A stretch of DNA of 64,000 nucleotides from Mycobacterium haemophilum DSM 44634. Lineage in GTDB: Bacteria > Actinomycetota > Actinomycetes > Mycobacteriales > Mycobacteriaceae. This document shows, piece by piece, positions 41,720 through 52,089 of this stretch. The DNA is taken from positions 2,464,687-2,528,686 of the forward strand of contig NZ_CP011883.2 in NCBI RefSeq assembly GCF_000340435.2. Direction: 5' to 3'. The stretch's first letter is position 1. Every line of letters starts with the position of its first letter. The notes below the pieces were generated by a model that did not search any database, was not told the DNA's origin, and saw nothing but the letters and a program-made list of their open reading frames with translations. Both the position numbers and the translations under genes were made by a program.

Positions 41720-41750
41720 TAGGTATCGTGGCTGTGAAGGGCGGTCAACC

Positions 41751-43088
41751 ATGAACGTGACGTCTCCGGTGTGGCTCGCACTGCCCCCCGAGGTGCCTTC
41801 AGCGCTGCTGTCCACTGGCGCCGGTCCCGGTCCGCTGCTGGCAGCGGCCGGGAGGTGGCGCGTGCTGGCCGCCCAATATGCTGACGCGGCAACCGAACTC
41901 GCGGCAATTCTCACATCCGCGCATGCCGCCACGTGGGCAGGGCCGAGCGCGGAGCGGTTCGTCGCGGCCCATCAACCGTTCCTTTGTTGGCTGCGCGCGG
42001 CCAGCGCGGCGGCCGCTGCGGCGGCGGCCAGCCACGAAACTGCCGCCGCCGGTTACACCTGCGCATTGGGCGGCATGCCGACTCTCGCCGACCTCGCCGC
42101 CAACCATGCTCAGCATGCCGCACTGGTCGCGACCAACTTCTTTGGCGTCAACACCATCCCCATCGCGCTCAACGAAGCCGACTACATGGTCATGTGGGTT
42201 CAGGCGGCAACCACGATGAGCGTCTATCAAGCGGTCTCAAACGAAAGCTTGGCGGCGACCCCGACGACGTCACCCGCGCCGCGCATCGTCGCCACCGGCG
42301 GCTCCGGTAGCAGCTTCCCTGACCCCACCAAATTAATCCTTAAGCTCCTCAAGGATTTCCTGGAGTTTCTTCGGAACCTAGCTACCGAATTCCTGTCCGG
42401 ACCGCTCGGCAGTCTCATCACCCAGCTACTGGACGCGTTCATTTCCTTGGTGTCCAGCCAGGTCTTCACAATCATCGCTTACTCGGTGTTAGACCCCATG
42501 ATCTATTTCGGGCCGTTCGCTCCGCTGCTGAGTCCGGTGCTGTCGCCTATCGGTGCGGTCGGACTGACCGTGCTTGTCGGCGGCTGCGTGCTGGGCGAAG
42601 ATGCGGGGCCACTGATCGACGTGGCGCATCCTAATGACCCTGGCGAGCAGGGCTTGCCCGCGATTAGCGGAGTCACGTTGACCGGCACCAGCCCCACGAC
42701 GCCCGTCGCCACTGCTACATCTGTCACGACGATGACGCCGGCACCGGCACCTTCCCCGCCTCCGAGTTTCGGCGCTGCCCAAGGCTATTACGTTGTCGGC
42801 GGTCCCGACGCTGAGGGGTTCACCCCAACAGCCGGGGCCAAAGCCCGCGCCCGGGGACACGTCCAGCGGTACCGTTTCGCATTCCCCGCAGACGGCCGGC
42901 GCAAGACTGTCTCAGCCACAAAAATAGCCGAGCAGATCCTCGGCACTGACCGCGGTATCGAACCGTTCGGGTTTGCCGGCACCCTCCCGAAATCTGCTGC
43001 TGCCCAAGCCAAAGGACTCGTTCTGTTGGACAGCGGCCATATCGGCGAGGCGCTTAAGGAGCCGATGCTGCCGCGCACCTGGAGTTAG
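41751..43088 (+). CDS. PPE37: PPE family protein PPE37, iron-regulated
   Basis: A 445-aa PPE protein. The PPE domain covers about 1-180 (VWLALPPEVPSALLSTGAGPG, then AATWAGPSAERFVAAHQPFL), a hydrophobic middle region about 200-290 follows, and the C-terminal part contains SFGAAQGYYVVGGPDAEGF and a basic RRKTVSATK segment. H37Rv PPE37 is needed for heme or siderophore iron use under starvation. The iron-box pair directly upstream fits. No PE gene accompanies it. Its end overlaps metH by 4 bp, convergent. Confidence 0.93.
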   Translation: MNVTSPVWLALPPEVPSALLSTGAGPGPLLAAAGRWRVLAAQYADAATELAAILTSAHAATWAGPSAERFVAAHQPFLCWLRAASAAAAAAAASHETAAAGYTCALGGMPTLADLAANHAQHAALVATNFFGVNTIPIALNEADYMVMWVQAATTMSVYQAVSNESLAATPTTSPAPRIVATGGSGSSFPDPTKLILKLLKDFLEFLRNLATEFLSGPLGSLITQLLDAFISLVSSQVFTIIAYSVLDPMIYFGPFAPLLSPVLSPIGAVGLTVLVGGCVLGEDAGPLIDVAHPNDPGEQGLPAISGVTLTGTSPTTPVATATSVTTMTPAPAPSPPPSFGAAQGYYVVGGPDAEGFTPTAGAKARARGHVQRYRFAFPADGRRKTVSATKIAEQILGTDRGIEPFGFAGTLPKSAAAQAKGLVLLDSGHIGEALKEPMLPRTWS

Positions 43089-46000
43089 ACGTTGAAGTAC
43101 TTGGCCTCGGAGTGGTGCAGGATAAAGGCGTCGGTCGATTGCTCGGGATGGAGCTGCAACTCCTCAGACAACGTCACACCGATGCGGTCGGGCCCTAGCA
43201 GCGCCATCATCTTCGCCCGGTCCTCCAGGTCCGGGCATGCTCCATACCCGAACGCGAAGCGGGCACCCCGGTAGCCCAGCTTGAAATAGTCCTCAACGGC
43301 CTCGGGGTCGTCGGCCGACATCGCCCGGTCCCCGGCGAATTTCAGCTCCTCACGAATGCGCCGGTGCCAGTACTCGGCCAGCGCTTCGGTGAGCTGCACG
43401 CCAATGCCGTGCACTTCGAGATAATCGCGATAGGAATTGGACGCGAACAGCTCGTTGGCGAAGTCAGCAATGGGTTGACCCATGGTCACGAGCTGGAACG
43501 GCAGCACGTCAACCTCGCCCCGCTCGGTCGCCAAATCCCGGGATCGAATGAAATCAGCGATGCACAGGAACCGGCCGCGTTGCTGACGCGGGAAGCTGAA
43601 CCGGTACCGCTGCTCGGCGTCCGGTCTCGGCTCCGCGAGCACCACGATGTCGTCACCCTCGGACACCGCCGGGAAGTAGCCGTACACCACGGCGGCGTGC
43701 GCCAAGACGCCGTCGGTGGACAACCGGTCTAGCCAGTACCGCAGCCGCGGCCGGCCCTCGGTCTGCACCAAATCCTCGTACGCAGGCCCCGTACCGCCGC
43801 GCACACCGCGTAATCCCCACTGGCCCAAGAACAATGCGCGCTCATCGAGTAGCCCGGTGTATTCGGCCACCGCCAGGCCCTTGACGATCCGCGAACCCCA
43901 GAACGGCGGCTGAGGCACCTCGATGTCGGCGGCGACATCGGAGCGATCGGGCACCTCAACCGGCTCTTCGGCAGCCTTGCGCTGCGCCGCAATGCGTTTG
44001 GACCGCTCATGGCGGGCCTTGCGCTCAACTTCCTTCTTACGGGCTGCTTCTGCCGCCAAGGCCTCCGGGCTCCCCGGCGCAGGAGCCTCGCCGCGCTTGG
44101 CGCTCATGATGGTGTCCATCAACTTCAAACCCTCGAAAGCATCTCGCGCGTAATGCACTTCGCCCTCATAGACTTCGGCTAGGTCGTTCTCCACATAGCT
44201 GCGAGTCAACGCCGCGCCGCCGAGCAGCACTGGGAATTTCTCGGCGACTCCGCGAGTGTTCATCTCCTCGAGGTTTTCCTTCATGACCACGGTCGATTTC
44301 ACCAGCAAGCCCGACATCCCGACCACGTCGGCGCTTTTGTCCTCGGCCACCTCGAGAATGTTGGCGATCGGCTGCTTGATGCCGAGGTTTACCACTTCGT
44401 AGCCGTTGTTGCTCAGGATGATATCGACCAGGTTCTTGCCGATATCGTGCACATCACCTTTGACCGTGGCCAGCACAATCCGGCCCTTACCGGAATCGTC
44501 ATCGGAGCGCTCCATGTGCGGTTCTAGGTAAGCCACAGCGGCTTTCATCACCTCGGCCGACTGCAGCACGAACGGCAGCTGCATCTGCCCAGAACCGAAC
44601 AACTCACCGACCGTCTTCATGCCGGCCAACAGATTCTCGTTGATGATCGCCAGCGGCGGCTTCTGGGTCATTGCCTCGTCGAGATCGGCGTCCAAACCGT
44701 TGCGTTCGCCGTCGACGATCCGCTGCGCTAGCCGGTCGAACAACGGCAGCTTGGCGAGTTCGGCCGCCCGTGTTTCCTTCGACGATGCCGCCGACACACC
44801 TTCGAACAGCCGCATTAGTTCCTGCAGCGGGTCATACCCGTCGCGGCGGCGATCGTAGACTAAGTCGAGTGCTATGTTGCGTTGTTCTTCGGGTATCCGG
44901 TTGATAGGCAGGATCTTTGACGCGTGCACGATCGCCGAATCCAGTCCGGCTTCCTGACATTCGTGCAGGAACACCGAGTTGAGCACTTGGCGCGCAGCGG
45001 GATTGAGGCCGAACGAGATATTGGAAAGCCCCAGCGTGGTCTGTACCGCAGGGTGGCGCTTCTTCAGCTCACGGATCGCTTTGATGGTCTCGATGCCGTC
45101 TTTGCGTGACTCCTCCTGGCCGGTGGCAATGGTGAAGGTCAAACAGTCGATGAGGATCGCCGATTTATCAACGCCCCAGTTGCCGGTAATGTCATTGATC
45201 AGCCGCTCCGCGATTTCGATCTTCTTCTCAGCGGTGCGGGCCTGGCCCTCTTCGTCGATGGTCAGCGCAACCACCGCCGCGCCGTGCTCGGCGACCAGCT
45301 CCATGGTCTTAGCAAACCGCGACTCGGGGCCGTCACCATCCTCGTAGTTGACCGAGTTGATCGCGCAGCGGCCGCCCAGGTGCTCCAAACCCGCTTGCAG
45401 CACCGGGGTTTCGGTGGAGTCCAGCATGATCGGCAATGTCGACGACGTCGCCAGCCGGCTGGCCAACGCCTTCATATCGGCCACGCCATCGCGGCCGACG
45501 TAGTCGACACACAGGTCCAGCAGATGTGCGCCGTCGCGGGTTTGGTCCTTGGCGATGTCCAGACACTTCTGATAGTCCTCGGCGATCATCGCCTCACGAA
45601 AACCCTTGGAGCCATTAGCGTTTGTCCGCTCGCCGATCACCAAGACCGAGGCGTCCTGGGCGAACGGGATGGCCGTATACAGCGACGACACCGACGGCTC
45701 GTAGCTGACCTGCCGTTCGGGACGCTTGATGTTCGCGACCGCGGCGGCCACTTCCTGGATATGAGCCGGGGTGGTGCCACAGCAGCCACCGACCAGCGCC
45801 AGGCCGAACTCGGCGATGAAACCGGCCAACGCCTCGGCCAATTCGTCAGGCTGCAGCGGGTATTCGGCGCCCTTGGCGCCCAGCACCGGCAGCCCGGCGT
45901 TGGGCATCACCGACACCGGGATGCGGGCGTGCCGCGACAGGTGCCGCAGATGCTCACTCATCTCGGCGGGGCCCGTTGCGCAGTTCAAACCGATCATGTC

Positions 46001-46672
46001 CACGCCGAGCGGTTCGACGGCGGTCAGCGCCGCGCCGATCTCGCTTCCCAGCAGCATCGTGCCGGTCGTTTCCACGGTCACATGGGCGAAGACCGGAATG
46101 TGCCGACCGGCCTGTGCCATTGCTCGCCGCGAGCCCAGCACCGCGGCCTTAAGCTGCAGCAAGTCCTGGCAAGTTTCGACGAGGATGGCGTCGGCGCCGC
46201 CGTCCAGCATGCCCAGCGCCGACTCGGTGTAGGCGTCGCGAATGACCCGGTACTCGGTGTGGCCGAGGGTGGGCAGCTTGGTGCCCGGCCCCATCGACCC
46301 CAGCACGTATCGCTTGCGGTCGGGGGTGGTCAGCTCGTCGGCGACCCGTCGCGCGATCGCGGTACCCCGCTGCGACAGGTCCCTGATCTTGTCGGCGATG
46401 TCGTAGTCGCCGAGATTGGACAGGTTGCAGCCGAAGGTGTTGGTCTCGACGGCGTCCGCGCCTGCCTCGAAGTAGCCGCGGTGGATGGTTTCCAGCACGT
46501 CAGGACGCGTCTCGTTGAGGATCTCGTTGCAGCCTTCCAAGCCGCGGAAATCGTCTAACGTGAGGTCCGCGGCCTGCAGCTGAGTGCCCATCGCACCGTC
46601 GCCCACCACCACCCGCTGCGCCAAAGTCTCCAGAAGATCGGTGTCGTACTGGTGTCGGTTAGCGGCAGTCAC
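43085..46672 (-). CDS. metH: Cobalamin-dependent methionine synthase
   Basis: A 1195-aa modular enzyme that transfers a methyl group from methyltetrahydrofolate to homocysteine. Homocysteine-binding domain about 1-330 (GDGAMGTQLQAADLT; GGCCGTTPAHI zinc site), pterin domain about 350-620 (VIGERTNANGSKGF), B12-binding region about 640-890 with DVHDIGKN carrying the cobalt-ligand histidine, and the reactivation domain about 930-1195. The frame is open to 46885, but GTG 46670-46672 begins the conserved VTAANRHQYDTDLL. The window also holds cobL and cobM, so B12 supply and use are both represented. Confidence 0.96.
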   Translation of the reverse strand: MTAANRHQYDTDLLETLAQRVVVGDGAMGTQLQAADLTLDDFRGLEGCNEILNETRPDVLETIHRGYFEAGADAVETNTFGCNLSNLGDYDIADKIRDLSQRGTAIARRVADELTTPDRKRYVLGSMGPGTKLPTLGHTEYRVIRDAYTESALGMLDGGADAILVETCQDLLQLKAAVLGSRRAMAQAGRHIPVFAHVTVETTGTMLLGSEIGAALTAVEPLGVDMIGLNCATGPAEMSEHLRHLSRHARIPVSVMPNAGLPVLGAKGAEYPLQPDELAEALAGFIAEFGLALVGGCCGTTPAHIQEVAAAVANIKRPERQVSYEPSVSSLYTAIPFAQDASVLVIGERTNANGSKGFREAMIAEDYQKCLDIAKDQTRDGAHLLDLCVDYVGRDGVADMKALASRLATSSTLPIMLDSTETPVLQAGLEHLGGRCAINSVNYEDGDGPESRFAKTMELVAEHGAAVVALTIDEEGQARTAEKKIEIAERLINDITGNWGVDKSAILIDCLTFTIATGQEESRKDGIETIKAIRELKKRHPAVQTTLGLSNISFGLNPAARQVLNSVFLHECQEAGLDSAIVHASKILPINRIPEEQRNIALDLVYDRRRDGYDPLQELMRLFEGVSAASSKETRAAELAKLPLFDRLAQRIVDGERNGLDADLDEAMTQKPPLAIINENLLAGMKTVGELFGSGQMQLPFVLQSAEVMKAAVAYLEPHMERSDDDSGKGRIVLATVKGDVHDIGKNLVDIILSNNGYEVVNLGIKQPIANILEVAEDKSADVVGMSGLLVKSTVVMKENLEEMNTRGVAEKFPVLLGGAALTRSYVENDLAEVYEGEVHYARDAFEGLKLMDTIMSAKRGEAPAPGSPEALAAEAARKKEVERKARHERSKRIAAQRKAAEEPVEVPDRSDVAADIEVPQPPFWGSRIVKGLAVAEYTGLLDERALFLGQWGLRGVRGGTGPAYEDLVQTEGRPRLRYWLDRLSTDGVLAHAAVVYGYFPAVSEGDDIVVLAEPRPDAEQRYRFSFPRQQRGRFLCIADFIRSRDLATERGEVDVLPFQLVTMGQPIADFANELFASNSYRDYLEVHGIGVQLTEALAEYWHRRIREELKFAGDRAMSADDPEAVEDYFKLGYRGARFAFGYGACPDLEDRAKMMALLGPDRIGVTLSEELQLHPEQSTDAFILHHSEAKYFNV

Positions 46673-46751
46673 ACGGACAAGGATAGTGGGCCTATGCAAA
46701 CCGCTCAGTTCTCCGCATCGTCGCCGGACTCGAAGCCGTACGCTGATTGGC

Positions 46752-47639
46752 GTGACTTCGCGAGATGGTGGGCCGGATCGCAGCGCGCTGCCCGAACTGC
46801 ACAACACCGTCGTCGTGGCGGCGTTTGAGGGCTGGAACGATGCCGGCGATGCGGCCAGCGGAGCACTAGAGCACCTGGACGCCATCTGGGAAGCCGATCC
46901 GATCGTGGAGATCGACGACGAGGCCTACTACGACTACCAGGTGAATCGCCCGGTCATCCGCCAGGTCGATGGAGTCACCCGGGAGTTGGTGTGGCCGGCG
47001 ATGCGGATCTCACACTGTCGCCCGCCGGGCAGTGACCGCGATGTGGTGTTGATGCACGGGGTGGAACCGAACATGCGCTGGCGCAGCTTCTGCGCTGAGT
47101 TGCTGGCCATTGCCGACAAGCTCAACGTCGACACTGTCGTGATCCTCGGGGCGCTGCTGGCCGACACCCCGCATACCCGGCCGGTGCCGGTCTCGGGTGC
47201 GGCCTACTCGCCGGAGTCAGCGCGGCGCTTCGGTCTGGAGGAAACCCGTTACGAGGGCCCGACGGGGATCGCCGGGGTGTTCCAAGACGCCTGCGTGGCG
47301 GCCGGGATCCCGGCGGTGACGTTCTGGGCGGCGGTGCCCCACTACGTGTCGCACCCACCCAATCCGAAAGCGACGGTCGCGCTGCTGCGCCGCGTCGAAG
47401 ACGTGCTCGACGTCGAGGTCCCGTTGGCTGACCTGCCAGCGCAAGCCGAGGAGTGGGAGCAGGCGATCACCGAGATGGCCACCGAGGACGACGACCTGGC
47501 CGAATACGTGCAGTCCCTGGAGCAGCGCGGCGACGCCGAGGTCGATGTGAATGATGCGTTGGGCAAGATCGACGGCGACGCGTTGGCCGCCGAGTTCGAA
47601 CGCTATCTGCGCCGGCGGCGGCCCGGGTTCGGGCGGTAG
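46752..47639 (+). CDS. PAC2-superfamily protein (Rv2125)
   Basis: A 295-aa protein of the PAC2 (proteasome assembly chaperone 2-like) superfamily. Signature segments are HNTVVVAAFEGWNDAGDAASGAL, YYDYQVNRPVI and VTFWAAVPHYVSHPPNPKATVALLRR. The C-terminal 60 residues are acidic and helical. The fold resembles eukaryotic proteasome-assembly chaperones; a proteasome role in mycobacteria has not been shown to my knowledge. GTG 46752 is chosen because the longer frame from 46584 runs into metH. Divergent from metH (79 bp). Confidence 0.88.
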   Translation: MTSRDGGPDRSALPELHNTVVVAAFEGWNDAGDAASGALEHLDAIWEADPIVEIDDEAYYDYQVNRPVIRQVDGVTRELVWPAMRISHCRPPGSDRDVVLMHGVEPNMRWRSFCAELLAIADKLNVDTVVILGALLADTPHTRPVPVSGAAYSPESARRFGLEETRYEGPTGIAGVFQDACVAAGIPAVTFWAAVPHYVSHPPNPKATVALLRRVEDVLDVEVPLADLPAQAEEWEQAITEMATEDDDLAEYVQSLEQRGDAEVDVNDALGKIDGDALAAEFERYLRRRRPGFGR

Positions 47640-47774
47640 GCACTGGCCGAGGCAATGGTGTCCGTACAATTTGCCGTCATCCATCGATTAGGAAAAGATC
47701 CCTAGCCAACCCTGTCTTGACGACTCGAGACAAACCCAGCGGGCGGGGCGAACGACGACGATAGGACCCCTCGC

Positions 47775-49292
47775 ATGACGGCGCTGCCGGATACCCCCAA
47801 CCCAAACCCCGGCGTGTCGACAGCTGATGTTCTCGGCGAGGAGGCCGGCTATCACAAGGGACTCAGGCCTCGACAACTGCAGATGATCGGGATCGGCGGC
47901 GCCATCGGGACCGGGCTGTTCCTGGGCGCCGGCGGGCGGCTAGCCAACGCCGGCCCTGGACTGTTCCTGGTGTATGCCATCTGCGGACTATTCGTCTTCT
48001 TGATCCTGCGAGCACTGGGCGAGCTGGTGTTGCACCGTCCCTCATCGGGCTCCTTTGTGTCCTACGCACGAGAGTTCTTCGGCGAGAAGGCCGCCTACGC
48101 TGTGGGCTGGATGTACTTCCTGAACTGGGCGATGACCTCGATCGTGGATACCACCGCCATCGCCACCTACCTGCATCGCTGGACGATCTTCACGGTGTTG
48201 CCACAGTGGACTCTTGCGCTGATCGCCCTGGCAGTGGTGTTAGCGATGAACCTGATCTCCGTGGAATGGTTCGGCGAACTCGAGTTTTGGGCCGCACTCG
48301 TCAAGGTTTGCGCGCTGCTGGCATTCCTGATCGTAGGAACCATCTTCCTCGCCGGGCGCTACCCGGTCGACGGCCACAGCACCGGCTTGAGCCTGTGGAC
48401 CAGCCACAGCGGACTGTTCCCCACCGGCGTCGCCCCGCTACTAGTGCTGAGCTCCGGGGTGGCGTTCGCCTACGGTGCCGTCGAACTGGTGGGCACCGCC
48501 GCCGGCGAGACCGCCGAACCGGAAAAAATCATGCCCCGAGCGATCAACTCCGTAATCGCCCGCATCGCGATCTTCTACGTCGGGTCGGTGATCCTGCTGG
48601 CACTGCTGCTGCCCTACACCGCCTACACAGCCCACGAAAGCCCGTTCGTTACCTTTTTCTCCAAGATCGGTTTCCACGGCGCCGGCGACCTGATGAACAT
48701 CGTGGTACTCACCGCCGCACTATCCAGCCTCAACGCCGGACTGTACTCAACCGGCCGCGTCATGCACTCGATAGCCATCAACGGTAGCGGCCCGAAGTTC
48801 ACCGCGAAGATGTCCAAAAGCGGTGTGCCCTATGGCGGAATTCTTTTAACCGCCGTCATCTGCCTGTTCGGCGTCGCACTCAACGCCTTCAACCCCGGTC
48901 AAGCCTTCGAAATCGTGCTCAATATCGCAGTGTTGGGCATCATCGCGTCGTGGGCCACCATCGTGCTGTGCCAGCTTCGACTGCACAAGATGGCCAAAGC
49001 CGGGATCATGCGCCGACCCCGATTCCGCATGCCGCTGGCCCCCTACACCGGCTACCTCACCTTGGCTTTCTTGGCCGCCATCTTGGTCCTGATGGCGTTC
49101 GACAAACCGATCGGCACCTGGACCGTGGCGTCACTGGTCGTTATCGTCCCGGCCTTGATCGCAGGCTGGTACTTGGTGCGTCAGCGCGTGATGGCCGTCG
49201 CCCGTGAGAGGATGGGCTATACCGGGCCATTTCCGGCAATCGCCAACCCGCCGGTGCAACCACCAGGACGATCCCACAGCCAGAGCCCGTAG
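47775..49292 (+). CDS. ansP1: L-asparagine/aspartate permease AnsP1, copy 1
   Basis: A 505-aa amino-acid permease of the APC (AAT) family with about 12 helices. Signature: [33 protein letters not shown] at the first helix. In M. tuberculosis AnsP1 imports aspartate as a nitrogen source. It starts at ATG 47775 after ATAGGACC. It is followed by a second, highly similar copy. The protein ends [15 protein letters not shown], about 16 residues longer than the H37Rv protein as I remember it. Confidence 0.92.
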   Translation: MTALPDTPNPNPGVSTADVLGEEAGYHKGLRPRQLQMIGIGGAIGTGLFLGAGGRLANAGPGLFLVYAICGLFVFLILRALGELVLHRPSSGSFVSYAREFFGEKAAYAVGWMYFLNWAMTSIVDTTAIATYLHRWTIFTVLPQWTLALIALAVVLAMNLISVEWFGELEFWAALVKVCALLAFLIVGTIFLAGRYPVDGHSTGLSLWTSHSGLFPTGVAPLLVLSSGVAFAYGAVELVGTAAGETAEPEKIMPRAINSVIARIAIFYVGSVILLALLLPYTAYTAHESPFVTFFSKIGFHGAGDLMNIVVLTAALSSLNAGLYSTGRVMHSIAINGSGPKFTAKMSKSGVPYGGILLTAVICLFGVALNAFNPGQAFEIVLNIAVLGIIASWATIVLCQLRLHKMAKAGIMRRPRFRMPLAPYTGYLTLAFLAAILVLMAFDKPIGTWTVASLVVIVPALIAGWYLVRQRVMAVARERMGYTGPFPAIANPPVQPPGRSHSQSP

Positions 49293-49441
49293 CTCAACGC
49301 AGGTACTAGACCCCTTGCGGTCGAGTTGCCCCAACTAACGGAATCAGTACAATCGCAAGACCAAATTTCGCGCGAACCATACCTTCACGGTCATGGGAAG
49401 AACCCACCGAACGCCGGTAGAACGACGATAGGACCCCATGT

Positions 49442-50932
49442 ATGGCCACGCTGGCTGAGAGCCCCGAACCAAAATCCGGCGCGTCAAGGGCTGACGCCCT
49501 CAGCGAGGAGGCCGGCTACCACAAGGGCCTCAAGCCCCGACAACTGCAGATGATCGGCATCGGCGGGGCGATCGGAACCGGGTTGTTCCTGGGCGCCGGC
49601 GGCCGGCTGGCCAAGGCCGGACCGGGCTTGTTCCTGGTGTATGTCGTCTGCGGGCTGTTTGTTTTCCTGATACTGCGGGCACTAGGCGAGCTGGTGCTGC
49701 ACCGTCCCTCATCGGGCTCCTTCGTGTCCTACGCACGGGAATTCTTCGGTGAGAAGGCCGCCTACACCGTGGGCTGGTTGTACTTCCTGCACTGGGCGAT
49801 GACAGCGATCGTGGACACCACCGCCATCGCCACCTACCTGCATCGCTGGACAATCTTCACGGTGTTACCGCAATGGACTCTGGCGCTGATCGCCCTGGCG
49901 GTGGTGCTGGCCATGAACCTGATCTCCGTCGAATGGTTCGGCGAGCTCGAGTTTTGGGCCGCGCTAATCAAGGTGTGCGCGCTGGTGGCATTCCTGGTCG
50001 TAGGAACCATCTTTCTCGGCGGGCGCTACCCGGTCGACGGCCACACCACCGGGTTTAGCCTCTGGACTAGCCACGGCGGATTGTTCCCGACCGGTGTCGT
50101 GCCGCTGCTGGTGGTCACCTCCGGCGTGGTGTTCGCCTACGCCGCCGTCGAACTGGTCGGCACCGCCGCCGGCGAAACCGCCGAGCCGGAAAAAATCATG
50201 CCGCGGGCGATCAACTCCGTGATCGCCCGCATCGCGATCTTCTATGTCGGGTCAGTGATCCTGCTGGCGCTGCTGCTGCCCTACACCGCGTTCAAGGCCG
50301 GCGAAAGCCCGTTCGTCACGTTCTTCTCCAAGATCGGCTTCGAAGGCGCCGGCGACCTGATGAACATTGTGGTACTCACCGCCGCACTATCCAGCCTCAA
50401 CGCCGGACTGTATTCCACCGGCCGCGTCATGCACTCGCTGGCCATGAGTGGTAGCGGCCCGAAGTTCACCGCGAAGATGTCGAAAAACGGTGTGCCCTAT
50501 GGCGGAATCCTTTTAACCGCCGTCATCTGCCTGTTCGGCGTCGCGCTGAACGCCTTCAACCCCGGTCAAGCCTTCGAAATCGTGCTGAACATGTCTGCGC
50601 TGGGTACCATGGCGGGTTGGGCCACCATCGTGCTGTGCCAGCTTCGACTGCACAAGATGGCCAAAGCCGGGATCATGCGCCGACCCCGATTCCGCATGCC
50701 GCTGGCCCCGTACAGTGGCTACCTCACTTTGCTCTTCTTGCTCTCGGTACTGGTTGTGATGGCATTCGACAAACCGATCGGCACCTGGACGGTGGCAGCG
50801 TTGGTCGTTGTCATTCCGGCCTTGATCGCAGGCTGGTACTCGATACGCAAGCGCGTGATGGCCATCGCCCGTGAGAGAATGGGCTATACCGGGCCTTTTC
50901 CGGCGGTCGCCAACCCGCCGATGAAATCCTAG
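49442..50932 (+). CDS. ansP1: L-asparagine/aspartate permease AnsP1, copy 2
   Basis: A 496-aa tandem duplicate of the previous gene. Very similar throughout, including long identical blocks ([48 protein letters not shown]); the first 20 residues and scattered helix positions differ. The duplicated leader also matches: ACGACGATAGGACCCC occurs just before both starts. A 6-codon out-of-frame ORF (ATG 49438) overlaps this start. Copy 2's tail ([10 protein letters not shown]) resembles that of H37Rv AnsP1, so it may be the orthologue. Similar copies could differ in substrate or timing. Confidence 0.92.
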   Translation: MATLAESPEPKSGASRADALSEEAGYHKGLKPRQLQMIGIGGAIGTGLFLGAGGRLAKAGPGLFLVYVVCGLFVFLILRALGELVLHRPSSGSFVSYAREFFGEKAAYTVGWLYFLHWAMTAIVDTTAIATYLHRWTIFTVLPQWTLALIALAVVLAMNLISVEWFGELEFWAALIKVCALVAFLVVGTIFLGGRYPVDGHTTGFSLWTSHGGLFPTGVVPLLVVTSGVVFAYAAVELVGTAAGETAEPEKIMPRAINSVIARIAIFYVGSVILLALLLPYTAFKAGESPFVTFFSKIGFEGAGDLMNIVVLTAALSSLNAGLYSTGRVMHSLAMSGSGPKFTAKMSKNGVPYGGILLTAVICLFGVALNAFNPGQAFEIVLNMSALGTMAGWATIVLCQLRLHKMAKAGIMRRPRFRMPLAPYSGYLTLLFLLSVLVVMAFDKPIGTWTVAALVVVIPALIAGWYSIRKRVMAIARERMGYTGPFPAVANPPMKS

Positions 50933-50950
50933 GGCTGATTCTCGAAGGGG

Positions 50951-51154
50951 GTGAATCGGATTATCCGACGGATTATCCGCAACCGCTACGCCAGCAAGCC
51001 ACCACTGTATGGAATGGCCATGGTCCTCTCGGCCATCGTCGTCGTCGCGGTTACCGCGTACTGGCACAGCGGCTGGTGGTCGCTGATCGGTTATGCCGCG
51101 GCCGCAATCATCGCGGTTATCGGGTTTGCGCTCGCCTTCCGCGACCTGTCCTGA
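50951..51154 (+). CDS. Small two-helix membrane protein (Rv2128)
   Basis: A 67-aa protein. A basic N-terminus (VNRIIRRIIRNRYASKP) is followed by two helices, YGMAMVLSAIVVVAVTAYW and WWSLIGYAAAAIIAVIGFAL. GTG start 19 bp after the second permease, with GAAGGGG upstream. Same length as H37Rv Rv2128. Function unknown; possibly an accessory to the permease. Confidence 0.82.
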   Translation: MNRIIRRIIRNRYASKPPLYGMAMVLSAIVVVAVTAYWHSGWWSLIGYAAAAIIAVIGFALAFRDLS

Positions 51155-51174
51155 CAACCGCTTGAGCCCCAACC

Positions 51175-52056
51175 TTAGGGCTTCACGAAGTCCTCGTTGT
51201 ATGCGCTAGTGAAGCGACCAAGCGTGACGACCTCGGCATCCATGCGGGGCAGCAGCCCAGCAGAGATCTTGCGGACGGGCAGTTGTCCGATCCGAGTGAA
51301 CAACACCGGTTTGATCCAGGAAAACAAGCCCACCCAGCCCGGACAATACACGCGATCCTTGCGGCCCTCGATGCCCTTAACAAACGCGGACGCGCATCGA
51401 TCCACCGTGGTGGTCTTGTTCAACGGCCACGGCAGCGCCGCGAGCAAGTCACCGAAGGCGGGCAGGTCGGCCTTGGTGTCGCGAACCAGCGCGGTATCGA
51501 TCCAGGACATGTGGGCCGTGCCGACGTCGACACCGAGCTGTGCGACCTCCATGCGCACCGCGTTGGCGAGGTGCTCGTTTCCTGCCTTCGACGCGTTGTA
51601 GGACGCCATCCCCGGTGGCGCTGCGAAAGCGGCCAGCGACGAGACGATCAACACATAACCTCGGCGGTCGATCAACGAGGGCAGCGTGGCACGCACCGTG
51701 TGAAAGGCACCGAGCAGGTTGACGTCCAACACCCGCTTGAACGCCTCCGGGTCGACCTGCAGCACGGACCCATAGCTGGCGATGCCCGCATTGGCGACGA
51801 CGACATCGATGCCGCCGAAGCGTTCGACGGCTTGCTTGGCTGCCACCTGCATGGCGGGCAGATCGCGCACATCGGCGACCGCGGTCAGCACCCGGTCGTC
51901 GCCGCCGAGTTCGGCGGCGACGACCGCCAGCTCGGCTTTGTCCAGATCGATCAACACAAGTTTGGCGCCCTTGTTGCTTAGCCGACGGGCTACCGCAGCG
52001 CCGATTCCCCTGGCACCACCGGTAATAAAGACGACCTTGCTATGCAACGATGTCAT
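51175..52056 (-). CDS. Short-chain dehydrogenase/reductase (Rv2129c)
   Basis: A 293-aa classical SDR. Cofactor motif VVFITGGARGIGAAVARRLS, NAG motif VVANAGIASYG, and catalytic Ser (VSSLAAFAAPPG) with YNASKAGNEHL supplying Tyr and Lys. The ending includes a basic, hydrophobic stretch (WIKPVLFTRIGQLPVRKI) often seen in mycobacterial SDRs acting on lipids. Substrate unknown. It lies downstream of mshC on the same strand (33-bp gap). Confidence 0.9.
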   Translation of the reverse strand: MTSLHSKVVFITGGARGIGAAVARRLSNKGAKLVLIDLDKAELAVVAAELGGDDRVLTAVADVRDLPAMQVAAKQAVERFGGIDVVVANAGIASYGSVLQVDPEAFKRVLDVNLLGAFHTVRATLPSLIDRRGYVLIVSSLAAFAAPPGMASYNASKAGNEHLANAVRMEVAQLGVDVGTAHMSWIDTALVRDTKADLPAFGDLLAALPWPLNKTTTVDRCASAFVKGIEGRKDRVYCPGWVGLFSWIKPVLFTRIGQLPVRKISAGLLPRMDAEVVTLGRFTSAYNEDFVKP

Positions 52057-52089
52057 GCCCGAAACCGTACCTTGGCACCTTTGCCGCGA

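Noticed and set aside
41643..41750. Cobalamin riboswitch near metH or PPE37
   Set aside because: No B12-box-like sequence was recognised; the spacer is explained by iron boxes and the PPE37 ribosome site.
45284..46558. A 424-codon plus-strand open frame opposite metH
   Set aside because: Antisense to the homocysteine-binding domain of MetH; no recognisable domain or ribosome site.
46673..46885. A longer N-terminus for MetH
   Set aside because: It would overlap the divergent PAC2 gene and has no family similarity; GTG 46672 starts the conserved part.
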